Numbered from the stretch's first letter, positions 44,929-56,028 are shown. The stretch is DNA of 64,000 nucleotides from Gari tellinella (GCA_922989275.2 OV277870.1:42094356-42158355); one strand, 5' to 3'. The notes: generated by a model not told the origin, from the sequence alone. Program-made: numbers and translations.

Positions 44929-46465
44929 AACCCTTTACTCAATAGATATTGATAATTCATTTCAAAGCAATTAATTTCCTTCTCCAATTAAGACAAGAGC
45001 ACCGCAAGCCGGGCACATTATACGCCCGTCAAATCGATCTTAGAATGTAGTCATACCAAAACCCATCAAGGTAAAAACAAAAGGGGGAGAACCCTGAAAG
45101 TTAGGGATCATATGCTGACCAAGTTTCAAAAGGATGGGAATAAATTTGTTTGAGAAAGAGAGCTACAAACAAAAAATGCCCGTTTTTGACGATAAAAGGG
45201 GAATAACTCTTGAATGTCATGGGCAATCTTGCTGGTTATAGAGCTTGACCGAGACATTATGGTCATACACATGCTGACAAAGTTTCAAAAGGATTGGAAT
45301 AAATTTATTTGAGTTAGAGAGCGGACAAACTAAAAAATGCCCGTTTTTGACAAAATAAGGGGCATAACTCTTGAATGTCTGGTGCAATCCTGCTGGTTAT
45401 AGAACATAACCCAGACATTATGGTAATACACATGCTGACCAAGTTTCAAAAGGATTGGAATAAATTTGTTGGAGTTAGAGAGCGGACAAACTAAAAATGC
45501 CCGTTTTAGATGAAAAAAGGGGCATAACTCTTGACTGTCTGTGGCAATCTTGCTGGTTATGAAACATAACTGAGACATTATGGTCATACACATGCTGACC
45601 AAGTTTCAAAAGGCCTGAAATAAATTTGTTTGAGTTAGAGAGCGGACAAACTAAAATATGCCCGTTTTTTACGAAAAAAGGGGCATAACTCTTGAATGCC
45701 TGGTGCAATCCTGCTTGTTATCAAACTTGACAGAGACATTATGGTCATACACATGCTGACCAAGTTTCAAAAGGATTAAAATAAATGTGTTTGAGTTATA
45801 GAGCAGACAAACTAAAATATGCCCTTTTTTACGAAAAAAGGGGCATAACTCTTGAATGTCTGGGGCAATCCTGCTGGTTATCGAACTTGACCGAGATATT
45901 ATGGTCATACACATGCTGACAAAGTTTCAAAAGGATTAAAATAAATTTGTTTGAGTTAGAGAGCGGACAAACTAAAATATGCCCGTTTTTTACGAAAAAA
46001 GGGGCATAACTCTTGAATGTCTGGGGCAATCCTGCTGGTTATCGAACTTGACAGAGATATTATGGTCATACACATGCTGACAAAGTTTGAAAAGGATTAA
46101 AAAACATTTGTTTGAGTTAGAGAGCGGACAAACTAATATGCCCGTTTTTGACAAAAAAGGGGCATAACTCTTGAATGTCTGGGTCAATCTTGCTGGTTAT
46201 CGAACTTGACCGAGATATTATGGTCATACACGTTCTGACCAAGTTTCAAAAGGATTAGACTAAATTTGTTTGAGTAAGAGAGCGGACATGAAAAAGTTAA
46301 CGGACGGACGGACAGACGGACGGACAGCGCCACGACATAATACGTCCTGTCTGAAGACGGGCGTATAAAAATAGTTCCATTTTAAACAGTTATGAATATG
46401 CACCATAAAGGAACTCTCTTGTTTTGCTTTCATCTTGCTTTAAGCAGCCACCTGTCTTATACACC
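44929..46465 (+). mobile_element. old TTAA-A-like element hosting a tandem-repeat element
   Basis: 44929-44992 resembles an A left half (ataaccctttactcaataga ... ttccttctccaattaaga). Immediately after the array, 46369-46465 resumes with aatagttccattttaaacag and a type D arm (catcttgctttaagcagcca). Borders are degraded. Confidence 0.45.
45018..46368. repeat. element with seven 160-bp tandem units
   Basis: Repeated marker ctcttgaatgtc at 45209, 45370, 45530, 45691, 45851, 46012 and 46170 gives spacing of 158-161 bp. Each unit contains gggcataactcttga, ggtcatacacatgctgac and agttagagagcggacaaac. It is bounded by ttatacgcccgtc (left) and its inverse gacgggcgtataa (right); the right side also has a GGAC microsatellite (46301-46325). 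Overlapping open frames come from the repeat and show no protein family. Confidence 0.88.
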
Positions 46466-47251
46466 AAATATTTAATTATGCAATTTGTAGGGTTTCAAGT
46501 TATGAATAGCTCTGTTTTCAGCTAAAGTATCTTAACAAAAGCTGACAGCCATGAATAACATGGATTACATGCAGTGAAAAATACAAATTCTGCATATTTA
46601 TAACAGGTTTTAAGGTAAAAATATGCAAACATAATGTGTGCCCTGGGTTGGGAATGTACAGGGGAGGTTATCACACACAATACTGTGCATCAACACTTGT
46701 CAGCCCTATGACTTGCATGAAAGTCATGCCCTTACAGCCTAGATTATGCAAACTTGTGTTATATGACTTTGATCTTGCAGACATATATTCACCAGATACA
46801 GTCACAGATGAAATCACACTGCTGGAAAAAAAACACTGGTTCTTTTATATCACCAGTGTATAGCACTAAATTTAGTGGTACAGCAGGGAATCAATCCAGC
46901 AACCCTTTGACAATACTGATAGAATTCACATCTTTCAAAAGTATTGATCATTCAATTAAATGCATACAGATATGACTGAAATAAGTAAAAATCAAAATCT
47001 AAATTCTAATCAAATATTAAGGCCAACTCACCATCTCATCTGTATCCACTCCACATGAGATTCCTTTTAAGCATTTAGGCCTGTCACCCAAGGAATGTCA
47101 CTGATGCCTCTTCTGTAGCCTGTAGGAGAGGGTTACATATGTGTACTGGAGCCGGACCTCCACCAGTCTTTAGCCTCATTTTGTTCTGGCTGTCAATCTT
47201 CTCCATAGCTGCATAGATAAATAAGACATGCTAAAAACTAACTGTTCATAA
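46466..47251. other. no gene recognised
   Basis: AT-rich. Open frames at 46636-46975 overlap in two frames and show no motif. Confidence 0.4.
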
Positions 47252-47475
47252 TTAACCCTTAGCCCGCCAAATAAATTGTCGTCTGCTATATTTCTCGTCT
47301 GCTTCAAGTTTCAAAGTGCTTCAAAGTGCTTCAAAGTTGCTCAAAATTGCTGAAAATGTTGTCCGAGTGTCAAACAACTTGGATCCGGATGAGACGCCGA
47401 GTTACTCGGCATCTCATCCGGATCCAAGCTGTTTGCATATGGAGCTATTGTCGTGAGTGGCAGGCTAAGGGTTAA
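47252..47475. mobile_element. TTAA-L element, copy 1
   Basis: Ends TTAACCCTTAGCCCGCCA and gtggcaggctaagggttaa. Hairpin at 47370-47437 (ggatccggatgagacgccga). Contains ttgtcgtctgctatatttct and three gtgcttcaaa-like units, one more than copy 2. Confidence 0.85.
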
Positions 47476-47890
47476 TATGGAGGAGGGATTGGATATTAAT
47501 ATATTACAAAATGTATATGATTTTTTTTACTGATACACACGTGTAATACCCCATTCCTCCTCCTTGTGTAAATCACTCATATCCAAGTTCCAACAAATCT
47601 TACGCATTAATATCATCACTTATAAATTTCATTAGTGATATCATTGAATTTACAGTACCGTATAAATAAGCTCATATTTAGCTTTCTGCTTTACATCCCG
47701 GGCCTGCTTAATTTAAGCTGTCAATTATCTAACTAGTTTCATCAATGAACCCCTGTGATGGCATGCTAAATTTGTGACAGGTGCCATCTCAACAGGGTGA
47801 TGACAGCACCTGAAGTCTAAACTATAACAGTCCAGCATATTTAATGTCTTTCTATGGGTACTGCTTTCTTTAAACACTCAAGACATAAGA
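47476..47890. other. no gene; hairpin-arm trace
   Basis: A trace of the family A end (ctgctttacatcccgggcct) lies near 47687. Nothing else noted. Confidence 0.4.
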
Positions 47891-47896
47891 GGCTAC

Positions 47897-48563
47897 CAGG
47901 GCACGGAATTATACAAAATGGAATAGCAACTAAGCGAAGTTGAATAGGCGAGCATCTGTCAGCTCTCGCAGCGGTTGAATTTTGCGAGATTATGTGTCAC
48001 GTGACAACATCCTCACTTTTTGCCTCGTTGTCCGCCATTTCTGGCGTGAAATTTACCGACTCGAGTGTTTTTATTGACATTTTATAGGATTTAAATGACT
48101 TGGTGGACATTCCTATCAATTCACAGGAATATAAACTCGTGAACAATGCTTCGAAAACGCACATGTATCATATTGACTACCGATATCTTATCTCTTATCA
48201 TTTTAAAGTCTCGCGAGTCTCGTATGCGCCGCACGAGATTTACAATAAAGCGCGAGGTTTCGATTCCGTCAGTGTATAATTCTGTGACCAGGGCTGCCAT
48301 AAGATGATAAGTTGACATGAAAAATCCTAAGATTTCCAAATTCGCATTTTTCAAGTGTGATTGTACAAATCGTACCTTTACCCCGTAGCCTGTTTCTAGT
48401 TTGGTTGACATGCGACTACTTAAAGCATGCTGTAAGTAAAGCAGAATGAGCCCTAAGGCGCATTCTGCATTACTTTCAGCCTGCTTTAAGCTACTATATG
48501 TAGTATAATGTACTGGAAAAAAATCCGAAGATTTAGGAAAAATCCGGAGAAATGGCAGCCCTG
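47897..48563. mobile_element. CAGGG-C element split by an E element
   Basis: First five bases CAGGG are at 47897-47901. The element resumes after the E insertion with (caggg)ctgccataaga at 48299 and ends atggcagccctg at 48563. Outer flanks are a perfect 6-bp duplication GGCTAC (47891-47896 and 48564-48569). The core has the A-type text taccccgtagcctgtttcta and a slightly damaged AGCAGG hairpin. Confidence 0.88.
47902..48296. mobile_element. E element inserted in the end of CAGGG-C
   Basis: Ends CACGGAATTATACA and tgtataattctgtg. A 7-bp duplication ACCAGGG (47895-47901 and 48297-48303) is made partly of the host terminal repeat. Closely similar to 26084-26469. Confidence 0.9.
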
Positions 48564-48569
48564 GGCTAC

Positions 48570-49056
48570 ATATATAAGCAAATCGTCAGTAGGCCTACAT
48601 ATTTCACCTTTACTAAATGGTTGATCTAGATCTACACTATAAAGTTTGATAAATCTATGATAGGATTGTAGATCTACTTATAAAAAATTCATGTTGAAAA
48701 TCTAATCCATTCAATATTTAACAAGAATCTATATTAACAGGTACATAAGAAATGGGACAGAATATACAGTAAAGTGAATCTAAAAGCCTATAGATCTATA
48801 AATCATATTAAATGTGTCACTCAGTATAGGCCTAATGGTTCGTTAAATTCAAAACCCCTTCGCGAGGCCCCTCGCATTTGCAACGTAGCGATAGGCCTAC
48901 CGTAGATTTACATACATGTACAGTGTCTTTCCGGTTGAGGATGCTAAGAAAATAAAGCGTTAGAAACCACTGTAATAACTTTTGAATAATCACTAACGCT
49001 TGAACAGGTTTTGTTGAATTACTAACTGTAAAAATAACAAACGCTGTTATACTTAC
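48570..49056. other. no feature recognised
   Basis: AT-rich, with repeated tagatctac motifs. It may be intron if the next feature is a real exon. Confidence 0.4.
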
Positions 49057-49294
49057 GAGGTCAATTTCTTTGCAATCTCGACACAAGTTTCGGCCATGCT
49101 CACCGCTCGTTTCCCCACTTGCGTGGCCTTTCCAATCTCCGAATCGTAATTCCTCATTCGCAAGTACTTCTTGGATGTGGAGCAACTCTTCGATGGCGAT
49201 CCATGGCTTTTTCCTGGCTTTTTATGGCAGCTCTTCGCTAGATTCTTTGCACATGTGTGTCGGCTGATGGATACGCCTCCATTTTTGTAAACAA
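49057..49294 (-). CDS. possible first exon of an unknown gene
   Basis: On minus, a GC-richer block ends at a strong donor (gacctc|gtaagtat; GT at 49056-49055). Two overlapping frames are open: one gives SCHKKPGKSHGSPSKSCS and EIGKATQVGKRAVSMAETC, the other gives AIEELLHIQEVLANEELRFG. An ATG in good context (aaaaatggaggcg, about 49283) opens a third frame that stops after 14 codons. I cannot say which frame is used, and recognise no family. It could equally be a dispersed pseudo-exon. Confidence 0.35.
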
Positions 49295-49350
49295 CGCGTT
49301 ACTATTTTTAGATATATCGGCCGCTCACATCTAGGAATTTAATAAAATAA

Positions 49351-49542
49351 GTATGCTCCCCCGAGTTCGTGCTCAGCGGAGGTTTATAAGCGGCGTTTGA
49401 GTTTGAATCTCAGGGGAGCACAACTCAAGCAGTTGAGTACGATTTCAAGCTGAGCATGAGATCGTACTCAGGAAATGTTTATAAGCACGGGGCCTGACGC
49501 CTCATAACGAGGCGTCTGATCTGGATCCAAACTATTTGCCAC
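49351..49542. repeat. inverted-repeat block with half a CAAACAG hairpin
   Basis: gagtacgatttcaagctgag ... atcgtactc forms a short palindrome. Then gcacggggcctgacgcctca joins directly to the right arm of a hairpin (gatctggatccaaactattt). It resembles the inverted repeat at 57.1 kb. Confidence 0.45.
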
Positions 49543-49702
49543 TTATATACATGTAATTAATAGAACATGTTACGTCAAATTGAAATGAATAGTTTTTCTC
49601 ACATTTCGCAGACGATATATTTGAAGCAGATGATACTTTAATGTAATAAATATAAACATGGATTATAGGTGTTTAAAGTTGCAATTGCAATTGTATATAC
49701 AG

Positions 49703-50715
49703 TACCGTGCAAAAAGTATTCGTTAAAATGGCGTCGTGACGTCGCGATAATTAAGCTTGCGCGATTTTCCTCCCCTTTCATATTGAGTTAAAAATAGCAA
49801 AACATGTAAAATTTTAGATTTATAAATAGTTTGATTCCTTGAAAACGGTATGACGTAAGAGTGGTTGTAATATACACGTCATTTATGTTTGTTTTGTTGT
49901 TGAATCAAAATATGGTGGAAGGGCTCAGAATTGAGAAGTGACATGGAAAAACGTAGCCGTAAATATGTTTTTAAATGGATTTCGAATCTCAGAAACCTAA
50001 CGATGATTATAGAGACCTTAAAGTACAGTATTCTCTTTTTTGAATGAATTCAAGACAACTGAATCGATTGAAAATCTTCCTATATCACGGAGACCTCGCG
50101 TGGTGGGTGAAAATGAGTGTCTGACAGTTGAGCGGACCGTGAAGACCAACCGCAGAGATTCGATGACAGCTATATCCTGTAAGTTTAAACGGTATTAGAA
50201 TAGAAGTAAAATATAGAAAAATCTTCGAAGATTATCTTTGGCCTGTTGTAGCAAGACATTTCCCGACCATTTTAAATTTATTTCAGGATTATAACGTCCC
50301 GGTGCATCGTGCGGGTATGATCTCGGTTTACAAGGTTCAAAATAATACAAAAAAATTCTTAGCCAGCACAATCACCTGATCTGAACATTATTGAAATTAT
50401 CTAGCTGTATATTAAGAGAAATCTGTCGTGCAGAGTGAAATTCATAAATAGCAATCAGGATTTGTACGATGAAAATTTTCGTATCGGGACTGAAATCCCA
50501 CCGACCTATGTTCAAAACCTCTACATATCTATTTCCCGTAGGATAATGCAGGTTATAACATTGAAAGGACATCCGACTTAGTATTTAGGTAAGAGAAATC
50601 AAGTTTATGTTTTCGTTTCTGTTAGAGTTTCTGTTATAAAAGCTTTGAAACACCCGCTAATTATCCCGACCAAATCCAATATGGTCGCCATTTAACGAAT
50701 ACTTTTTGCACGGTA
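49703..50715 (+). mobile_element. Tc1-like transposon, internally deleted
   Basis: 1013 bp with TA borders. Ends are ccgtgcaaaaagtattcgtt and its inverse aacgaatactttttgcacgg, with further pairing through aaatggcg. Shorter than a typical 1.6-kb Tc1. Contains the decayed transposase below. Confidence 0.88.
50058..50404 (+). pseudogene. Tc1 transposase pseudogene
   Basis: N-terminal block TESIENLPISRRPRVVGENE followed by RTVKTNRRDSMTAIS matches the helix-turn-helix/GRPR region. After a large deletion, QDYNVPVHRAGMISVYKVQN and, one frame over, PAQSPDLNIIEII match the catalytic-domain DNAPVH and PAQSPDLNPIENLW boxes. It ends in a premature stop. Key catalytic spacing is lost. Confidence 0.85.
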
Positions 50716-50912
50716 TGGTACATGTAATGCATTTGTAAATGTTATCGTATGATAATAGATAACATCTATGTGCATTATACTTGTATCAAACAGTTATACT
50801 GTGGAATGGCATGGTATGTTTGACGTATCTGTTTAACAGGTTCATATTGTTATCTGTATACATGTATATATGTTATAGGTATATATGTAATGAGGAATGA
50901 CTAAACTATTAC

Positions 50913-51162
50913 TACAGTGGAGAATCTGTTATTCTTTCCCGTTTAAACGCAAACGTACGTAAACGCAAAGCACTAAAACGTAGAAAAGTACAACTTTTGG
51001 ACAATTCTGATATTTCATGTTTATCTTGGTGGCAAACAGTTTGGAGCCTGATCAGACGCCGGGTTACCCGGCGTCTGATCTGGCTCCAAACTGTTTGCAT
51101 TGCAAATAATAGTTTTAGCGTAAACGCGTTTATTGGGAAAGAATAACGGATTCTCCACTGTA
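50913..51162. mobile_element. TA-J element
   Basis: Ends tacagtggagaatctgttat and ggattctccactgta. Hairpin at 51033-51098 with a gacgccgggttacccggcgt centre. Confidence 0.88.
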
Positions 51163-51387
51163 CTACCTCGTTTATCACTGTCGTACGTGCGGGTCTGCAC
51201 CCTGGGATCGAATAAAAACAGTTTGGAACTTTTGATCAAGATGAGACGCTTGTAACTCATTGTCATGGACATGTTCTAATATAAATTGTAGAAAAATCAG
51301 CTCTTGGGTTTGCTGCAGACGACAAATTTTGCAGACTAGATTCTACATTCACAAGGCGTGCAAAAGGTTGATACTTGGGACATGAGT

Positions 51388-51637
51388 TACAGTGGAGAAT
51401 CTGTTATTCTTTCCCGTTTAAACGCAAACGTACGCAAACGCAAAGCACTAAAACGTAGAAAAGTACAACTTTTGGACAATTCTGATAATTAATGTTTAAC
51501 TTGGTGGCAAACAGTTTGGAGCCTGATCAGACGCCAGGTTACCCGGCGTCTGATCTGGCTCCAAACTGTTTGCACGGCAAATAATAGTTTTAGCGTAAAC
51601 GCGTTTATTGGGAAAGAATAACAGATTCTCCACTGTA
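51388..51637. mobile_element. TA-J element
   Basis: Nearly identical to the copy 475 bp upstream. Hairpin about 51510-51574, with one broken pair (cgccaggttacccggcg). Confidence 0.88.
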
Positions 51638-51805
51638 TCATTATACATATACAATGTACATGTGTATTCTATATATAAATTGACAAATGTTATAGTTATA
51701 GCTTTAGTGCTAGTATATTTTGAATAAGTCTCTTTTTATCTAAGGGGTGCATGCATTGTCTAATTTTTCATTTTAGACTTGTTTTATATTGAAATAATAT
51801 ATCAA

Positions 51806-51870
51806 CAAACAGTGTAGACTCTGGTCAAAAGCGACGTAATGGAGCGTCTGATCAGAGTCTACACAATTTG
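51806..51870. repeat. CAAACAG hairpin, decayed
   Basis: caaacagtgtagactctggt pairs with gatcagagtctacacaattt. The centre is eroded. Confidence 0.5.
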
Positions 51871-51964
51871 CCTATATCGCTTTTATAGGAGAATAGGCTT
51901 AAGGGGTTAGTTCAGCTAACTGGAGTTCGTGTATTCGGTCTTATAAGTTGCAGTAGAGAAGACG

Positions 51965-52219
51965 CAGGGCTGCCATTTCTCCGGATTTTTCCTAAATCTT
52001 CGGATTTTCCCCCAGTTTATAGTAGCTTAAAGCAGGCTGAAAGTATAGCAGAATGCGCCTTAAGGCGCATTCTGCTATACTTACAACCTGCTTTAAGTTG
52101 TCGCAAGTCAACAAAACTAGAAACAGGCTATTGGGTAAAGGTACGATTCGTAAAATCGCACTTGAAAAATGCAAATTTGGAAATCTTAGGAATTTTCATG
52201 TCAACTTATGGCAGCCCTG
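51965..52219. mobile_element. CAGGG-C element, full length
   Basis: Ends cagggctgccatttctccgg and cttatggcagccctg. Perfect 6-bp flanks AAGACG. The core hairpin has gtatagcagaatgc, with the matching change gcattctgctatac in the other arm. Confidence 0.9.
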
Positions 52220-52223
52220 AAGA

Positions 52224-52490
52224 CGTTATTCTTCCCTGTTTCAACGCAAACGAAACGCAAACGCATCGCATTAAAATGTAGAACATGCCATGTTTCAGAC
52301 ATTTCCAGGGCTGCCATAAGTTGATAATAAAAATCCTAAGATTTCAAATTTTAAATTTTCTCAGCCGAAATTTAACTAACCGTACCATTACCCCATAGTG
52401 TTTTTCTTGTTTTGAAGACACATGACTTCTTAAAACAGGTTGAAAGTAAGGCGCATTAAGGCGTCTTATCTGGATTCAAGCTGTTTGCAA
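52224..52490. mobile_element. joined fragments of J, CAGGG-C and a CAAACAG hairpin
   Basis: 52224-52290 is J-like (caaacgaaacgcaaacgcat). 52306-52465 is a truncated C element (cagggctgccataagttgat). It then runs into tctggattcaagctgtttgc, half of a CAAACAG hairpin. Confidence 0.55.
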
Positions 52491-52639
52491 ATGGAAGCTA
52501 ATTTCCCTTCCTAAAACAACTATAATTTACAAACAGCTTGGAGTTTGAATTTTAGCGTTTTTTAAAGCAGACAACCATTGTTAAATGCAGCTGAAGCAAT
52601 TAACTATATCTTTGCCAATGATACCAAAAGACGACTGGG

Positions 52640-52706
52640 CAAACAGTTTGGATCCTGATCAGACGCCGCGCAGTTCGCGGCGTCTGATCAGGATCTAAAC
52701 TGTTTG
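52640..52706. repeat. CAAACAG hairpin, near perfect
   Basis: caaacagtttggatcctgat ... gatcaggatctaaactgttt with a single mismatch. Centre gacgccgcgcagttcgcggc. Confidence 0.75.
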
Positions 52707-52965
52707 ACACTCTTCAGTCAAATCAGCCCGAAAGCTGACTTTAAATATTGTGCAGACGACAACGCCAATGCAGCTTATATTTTGACGGTAAGAGGGTTTA
52801 AGCAGACGATAAAACTAAGCAGATTAGTTCACTGCGACACAGTTAAGATGCGTTTTCTAGGAAACACCGTTTTACCAGATCCGTCGAACGCCGAGGATTC
52901 TTCGAACCCCGGGAAATGTATATAACAAGGGTAGGAATGGGTGTTGGTTTCTGACAAGTTCTGTT
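52707..52965 (+). repeat. open frame sharing a motif with repeat V
   Basis: Encodes VLPDPSNAEDSS, related to DPSKAED at 36.5 kb and PNPSNAVD at 53.2 kb on the opposite strand. It is an inverted relative of the start of repeat V copy 2. Confidence 0.4.
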
Positions 52966-53095
52966 AACTCATTCACTGCAATGGCGTCACCATTTTAAAC
53001 AATTGGCATCGGCTTTTATTTCGCAAATTAAGATTAAGTAGTTTGACTTAAGAAATAAGCGGCGTCTGATCAGGATCCAAACTTTTTGCAAATAA
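52966..53095. mobile_element. TTAA-M fragment
   Basis: ttaactcattcactgcaatg resembles an M end. One hairpin arm (gcggcgtctgatcaggatcc) remains. Confidence 0.45.
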
Positions 53096-53109
53096 TTGTT
53101 GGACTCGTG

Positions 53110-53650
53110 GTATGGCAATGAAGGGCACGAATTCGGTTTTTTTGTTGCTTGTGTTTTTACGAGAAGATGTAGATCTGTACCAATATCATAGAAAACGTCC
53201 TTTTTACATTTTTTCATGTTCGTAAGATCCACGGCGTTCGAGGGATTTGGCTGCATGGTGTGATTAAGTCGTTTGAAGAAATAGTCAGGGTTTAGTCGGA
53301 AATGCGTAAACATACTTTCATTTTAGTTTGGCAAGGGCGCTTAGACTTCACTTCTTAACAGGACGACCTTCTTCTTTATTGAGAACACGTGATTCATAAT
53401 TCTGATTTTGATAGTTTGATATAAATTAATTCTTATCCTTTTGCGTTGGCATATATCTACTTGTACTGTCGGTCTAGATAAGAATTAATTTATATCTTTT
53501 TGAGTGTGCAAATTTGTACGGTCGGCAAAAAGAAATGTTCGGGTTCCGATACCTGTATTATATAATCGACGTATCAGCTCCTCAACAAAATGGCGTCAAT
53601 CGCCTTCTCGACTCACGTGATAACTGATAACACACGATTCTGCTTCCATC
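53110..53650 (-). repeat. segmental repeat V, copy 2
   Basis: Collinear with 36370-36850 (tttagtcggaaatgcgtaaa, attgagaacacgtgattcat, ctcaacaaaatggcgtcaat). It contains an extra perfect 20-bp inverted repeat (gatataaattaattcttatc at 53418 and its inverse at 53477). Confidence 0.7.
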
Positions 53651-54179
53651 AGGGTATTGAAGCATCATGTCATGAGCCCCGTCGGTTTTATTTACCGCAA
53701 TATAGCTCTTATATTTGGTTTTCATTCCCTTTATCGAAGAAAGATAACTTTTATATGCTGAACCACCCCAAAATGTAAGCCCGACCCTGCCATTAAACAC
53801 TATCTGCAGGTTATACCTAAATAGGCTATTTTCCCCTTACTAATTTTAAATTTAAATACTAACATGATATATTTCTGTCGAATAGGAATGTATCTAAAGG
53901 TTTGACAGGACGAAGTATGCACACATCTTATATTGCGCCTATAAGGACGCCAGTGACAAAATTAAATGAACGTCCCTCGTATACAATTATTTAATGATGA
54001 CAAGTAATGAGAGTGGTATACGTAAGAGAAGAGAATGATAAGAAGAAACAGAGAAATAGCTTTATACTAAAATTTAAACTTTAATTTTAATGCAATTTTG
54101 GATCTGTTTGTGTGCAGCAGAAAAAGAACAGCAGTGCTGTATCTAAATGAAGCTACGTATAAGAGTCTGATAAATGATA
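53651..54179. other. no feature recognised
   Basis: AT-rich spacer; no motif. Confidence 0.4.
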
Positions 54180-54501
54180 TACAGCGCTCCCTCTCTACAA
54201 CGACACCCAATGGGAGACACAGATTATGTGCGTTGTTCAGTGGGAGTCGTTACAAGGAGGGAAATTGGCTTACATCAGCAAAAAGTTTGAATCCAGATCA
54301 GACGCCGCGTTTGTCACCTGTCATTATATTTATTCCATCATAATGTAATGTTGAGAAAAAACAGCAGACAACAATTTTAAGCAGACGATATTGCAGCAGT
54401 AAAAGTGTTAAACATTTTTTCTTGTTTGGGGAACAGCCGTTAGGGTCGTTGTAAGGAGGGTGTTGTTGTTGGGAGGGCCGTTGAAGGGAGGGAACACTAT
54501 A
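54180..54501. mobile_element. TA-I element, half hairpin
   Basis: Ends tacagcgctccctctctaca and tgaagggagggaacactata. One hairpin arm stops at gacgccgcgt (54310); the second is deleted. Confidence 0.78.
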
Positions 54502-54892
54502 TATCTCAATGTAGAACAAAACAACAGAACAGAAAGGGCTTTCTTAGAAAATTCTGCATCATAAATGCACCACAGTAAGCCACTTCTCTTATGCTGTTTA
54601 CTAGATTGTACACTTTTTCTGGGCAGACTGTTTTTAAAGATTTTTCCTCAGTCCATTGAGGGACCACCAGCATATTGTTCTGGAGGTCTCAATGTAACTG
54701 TCAAATCACATGCAGTTTGCCAGATTATACTCATGCTCTATTGATTTTCAATGGTTATTTCTAACCAAAGTATGCTTTTTGCATGGAAATTGTCTGGCAA
54801 TGCGTTATGACCAAAAGGTCGTCAGGAGATGTCTTTAACGTCTATTTCGAACCATAAACATGTATTGCATCAATAAATATTATAAGTCAAGA

Positions 54893-55102
54893 TACAGTAA
54901 ACCCTCGCTATTACGACCACTAAAACGAAGGCTAATTGATTGTATAATAGAGAGGTGACAGCTTAAAGCAAGTTGACAGTGAAACAGAAAGCTCCTAAAT
55001 GAGCTTTCTGTTTCACTATCACCTTACTTTAAGCGGTAACCTACCGTAAACACCCTAATAATTAACATACTTTAGTGGTCGTTATAGAGAGGTTTTACTG
55101 TA
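54893..55102. mobile_element. TA-G element with type D hairpin
   Basis: Ends tacagtaaaccctcgctatt and tatagagaggttttactgta. The core is ttaaagcaagttgacagtga paired with tcactatcaccttactttaa around gctcctaaatgagc. A fragment of the same family is at 44811-44850. Confidence 0.82.
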
Positions 55103-55385
55103 TATTATAACACAACAAAACGACAGTGGAAACTTTTAATGCTATGCAGCTATTAATCATGCACACATCACAATGTTACTCAATTGTGTAGACTACGGCG
55201 CGTATGAATTTAAACACAAAACTAAAAATAAACAAAACAGACATATTTTGTTAACATTTCTTTTGTACTTTAGAAAATAATTATTATTACTATTTTCTAA
55301 AAAAAATCTTTTTCTTTTCTTAAAACAACCAGACATATTTATTTAACATGTTAATTAAGGATATGTTTTTATATTTGGTTCAGGG
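55103..55385. other. no feature recognised
   Basis: Very AT-rich spacer. Confidence 0.45.
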
Positions 55386-55640
55386 TCCTCCTTGGCCAAG
55401 TGGTATAGTCACTCTGACTTATATCACTAAGGTCCTCACCGCTTTGAGTTCGAATCCCGGTCAAGAGTTTTTCATGTGGGGAAGACAGCCAGCTGGCTTG
55501 CGGAAGGTCTACCCAGTTGCTAATTTATGCCTAAAACAGTGATAAAGGGCTTTTGGGGTCTTCCTCCACCTGTAATTAGCTGGAGGTCGCAGTATAAGTG
55601 AAATACATGTACTATTAAAGCGACGTAAAATCATAACAAA
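55386..55640 (+). mobile_element. tRNA-derived SINE, copy 2
   Basis: Same family as 18714-18991, opposite orientation. Box B gttcgaatcccgg, body ccagctggcttgcggaaggt, tail aaaatcataacaaaatcaaa. It lacks about 20 bp of the body (the cggtggtt segment). Confidence 0.8.
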
Positions 55641-55759
55641 ATCAAAAAACATATTGGGTGCGTTGAGTTTATCATTGTCATGTCACTTTGACAAATATCT
55701 TGCCTTTTGACCTCTGTTATTTCTTTTACCGCAAATGTAAAAAGAAATACACGCACACT

Positions 55760-55880
55760 GTAACAATGTCCGATACACCAAGGCAATCTTACAACAATTG
55801 ATGCAGATGAAATGAACACAGCAGTAGTTCCATCAGGGAATAACAAACAGTTGTATATACCGATTTTATCATCTGGCAGG
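55760..55880 (+). pseudogene. decayed copy of the 56667 exon
   Basis: Reads acaatgtccgatacaccaag and cttacaacaa in step with acaatgtccggtaaaccgag and cttacaacaa at 56663, then gcagatg against gcagagg. It reaches a stop (ttga) after nine codons. It looks like an old local duplication of the exon start. Confidence 0.5.
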
Positions 55881-56028
55881 GCGGAGCTAACATTTGGCAA
55901 AGATAAAATAATTCACATATGATTTTAGGGATGATAGGTATATTTCCGTATTGAACAGTTATTTTCCGATACTTTCAACATGAAGAAACACACGGGCGTG
56001 CAGCAATATTCACATGAAAAAAAGTGTG

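Noticed and set aside
45330..46187. Series of minus-strand frames (60-90 codons)
   Set aside because: Same frame pattern repeated by the 160-bp unit; no domain and many stops between units.
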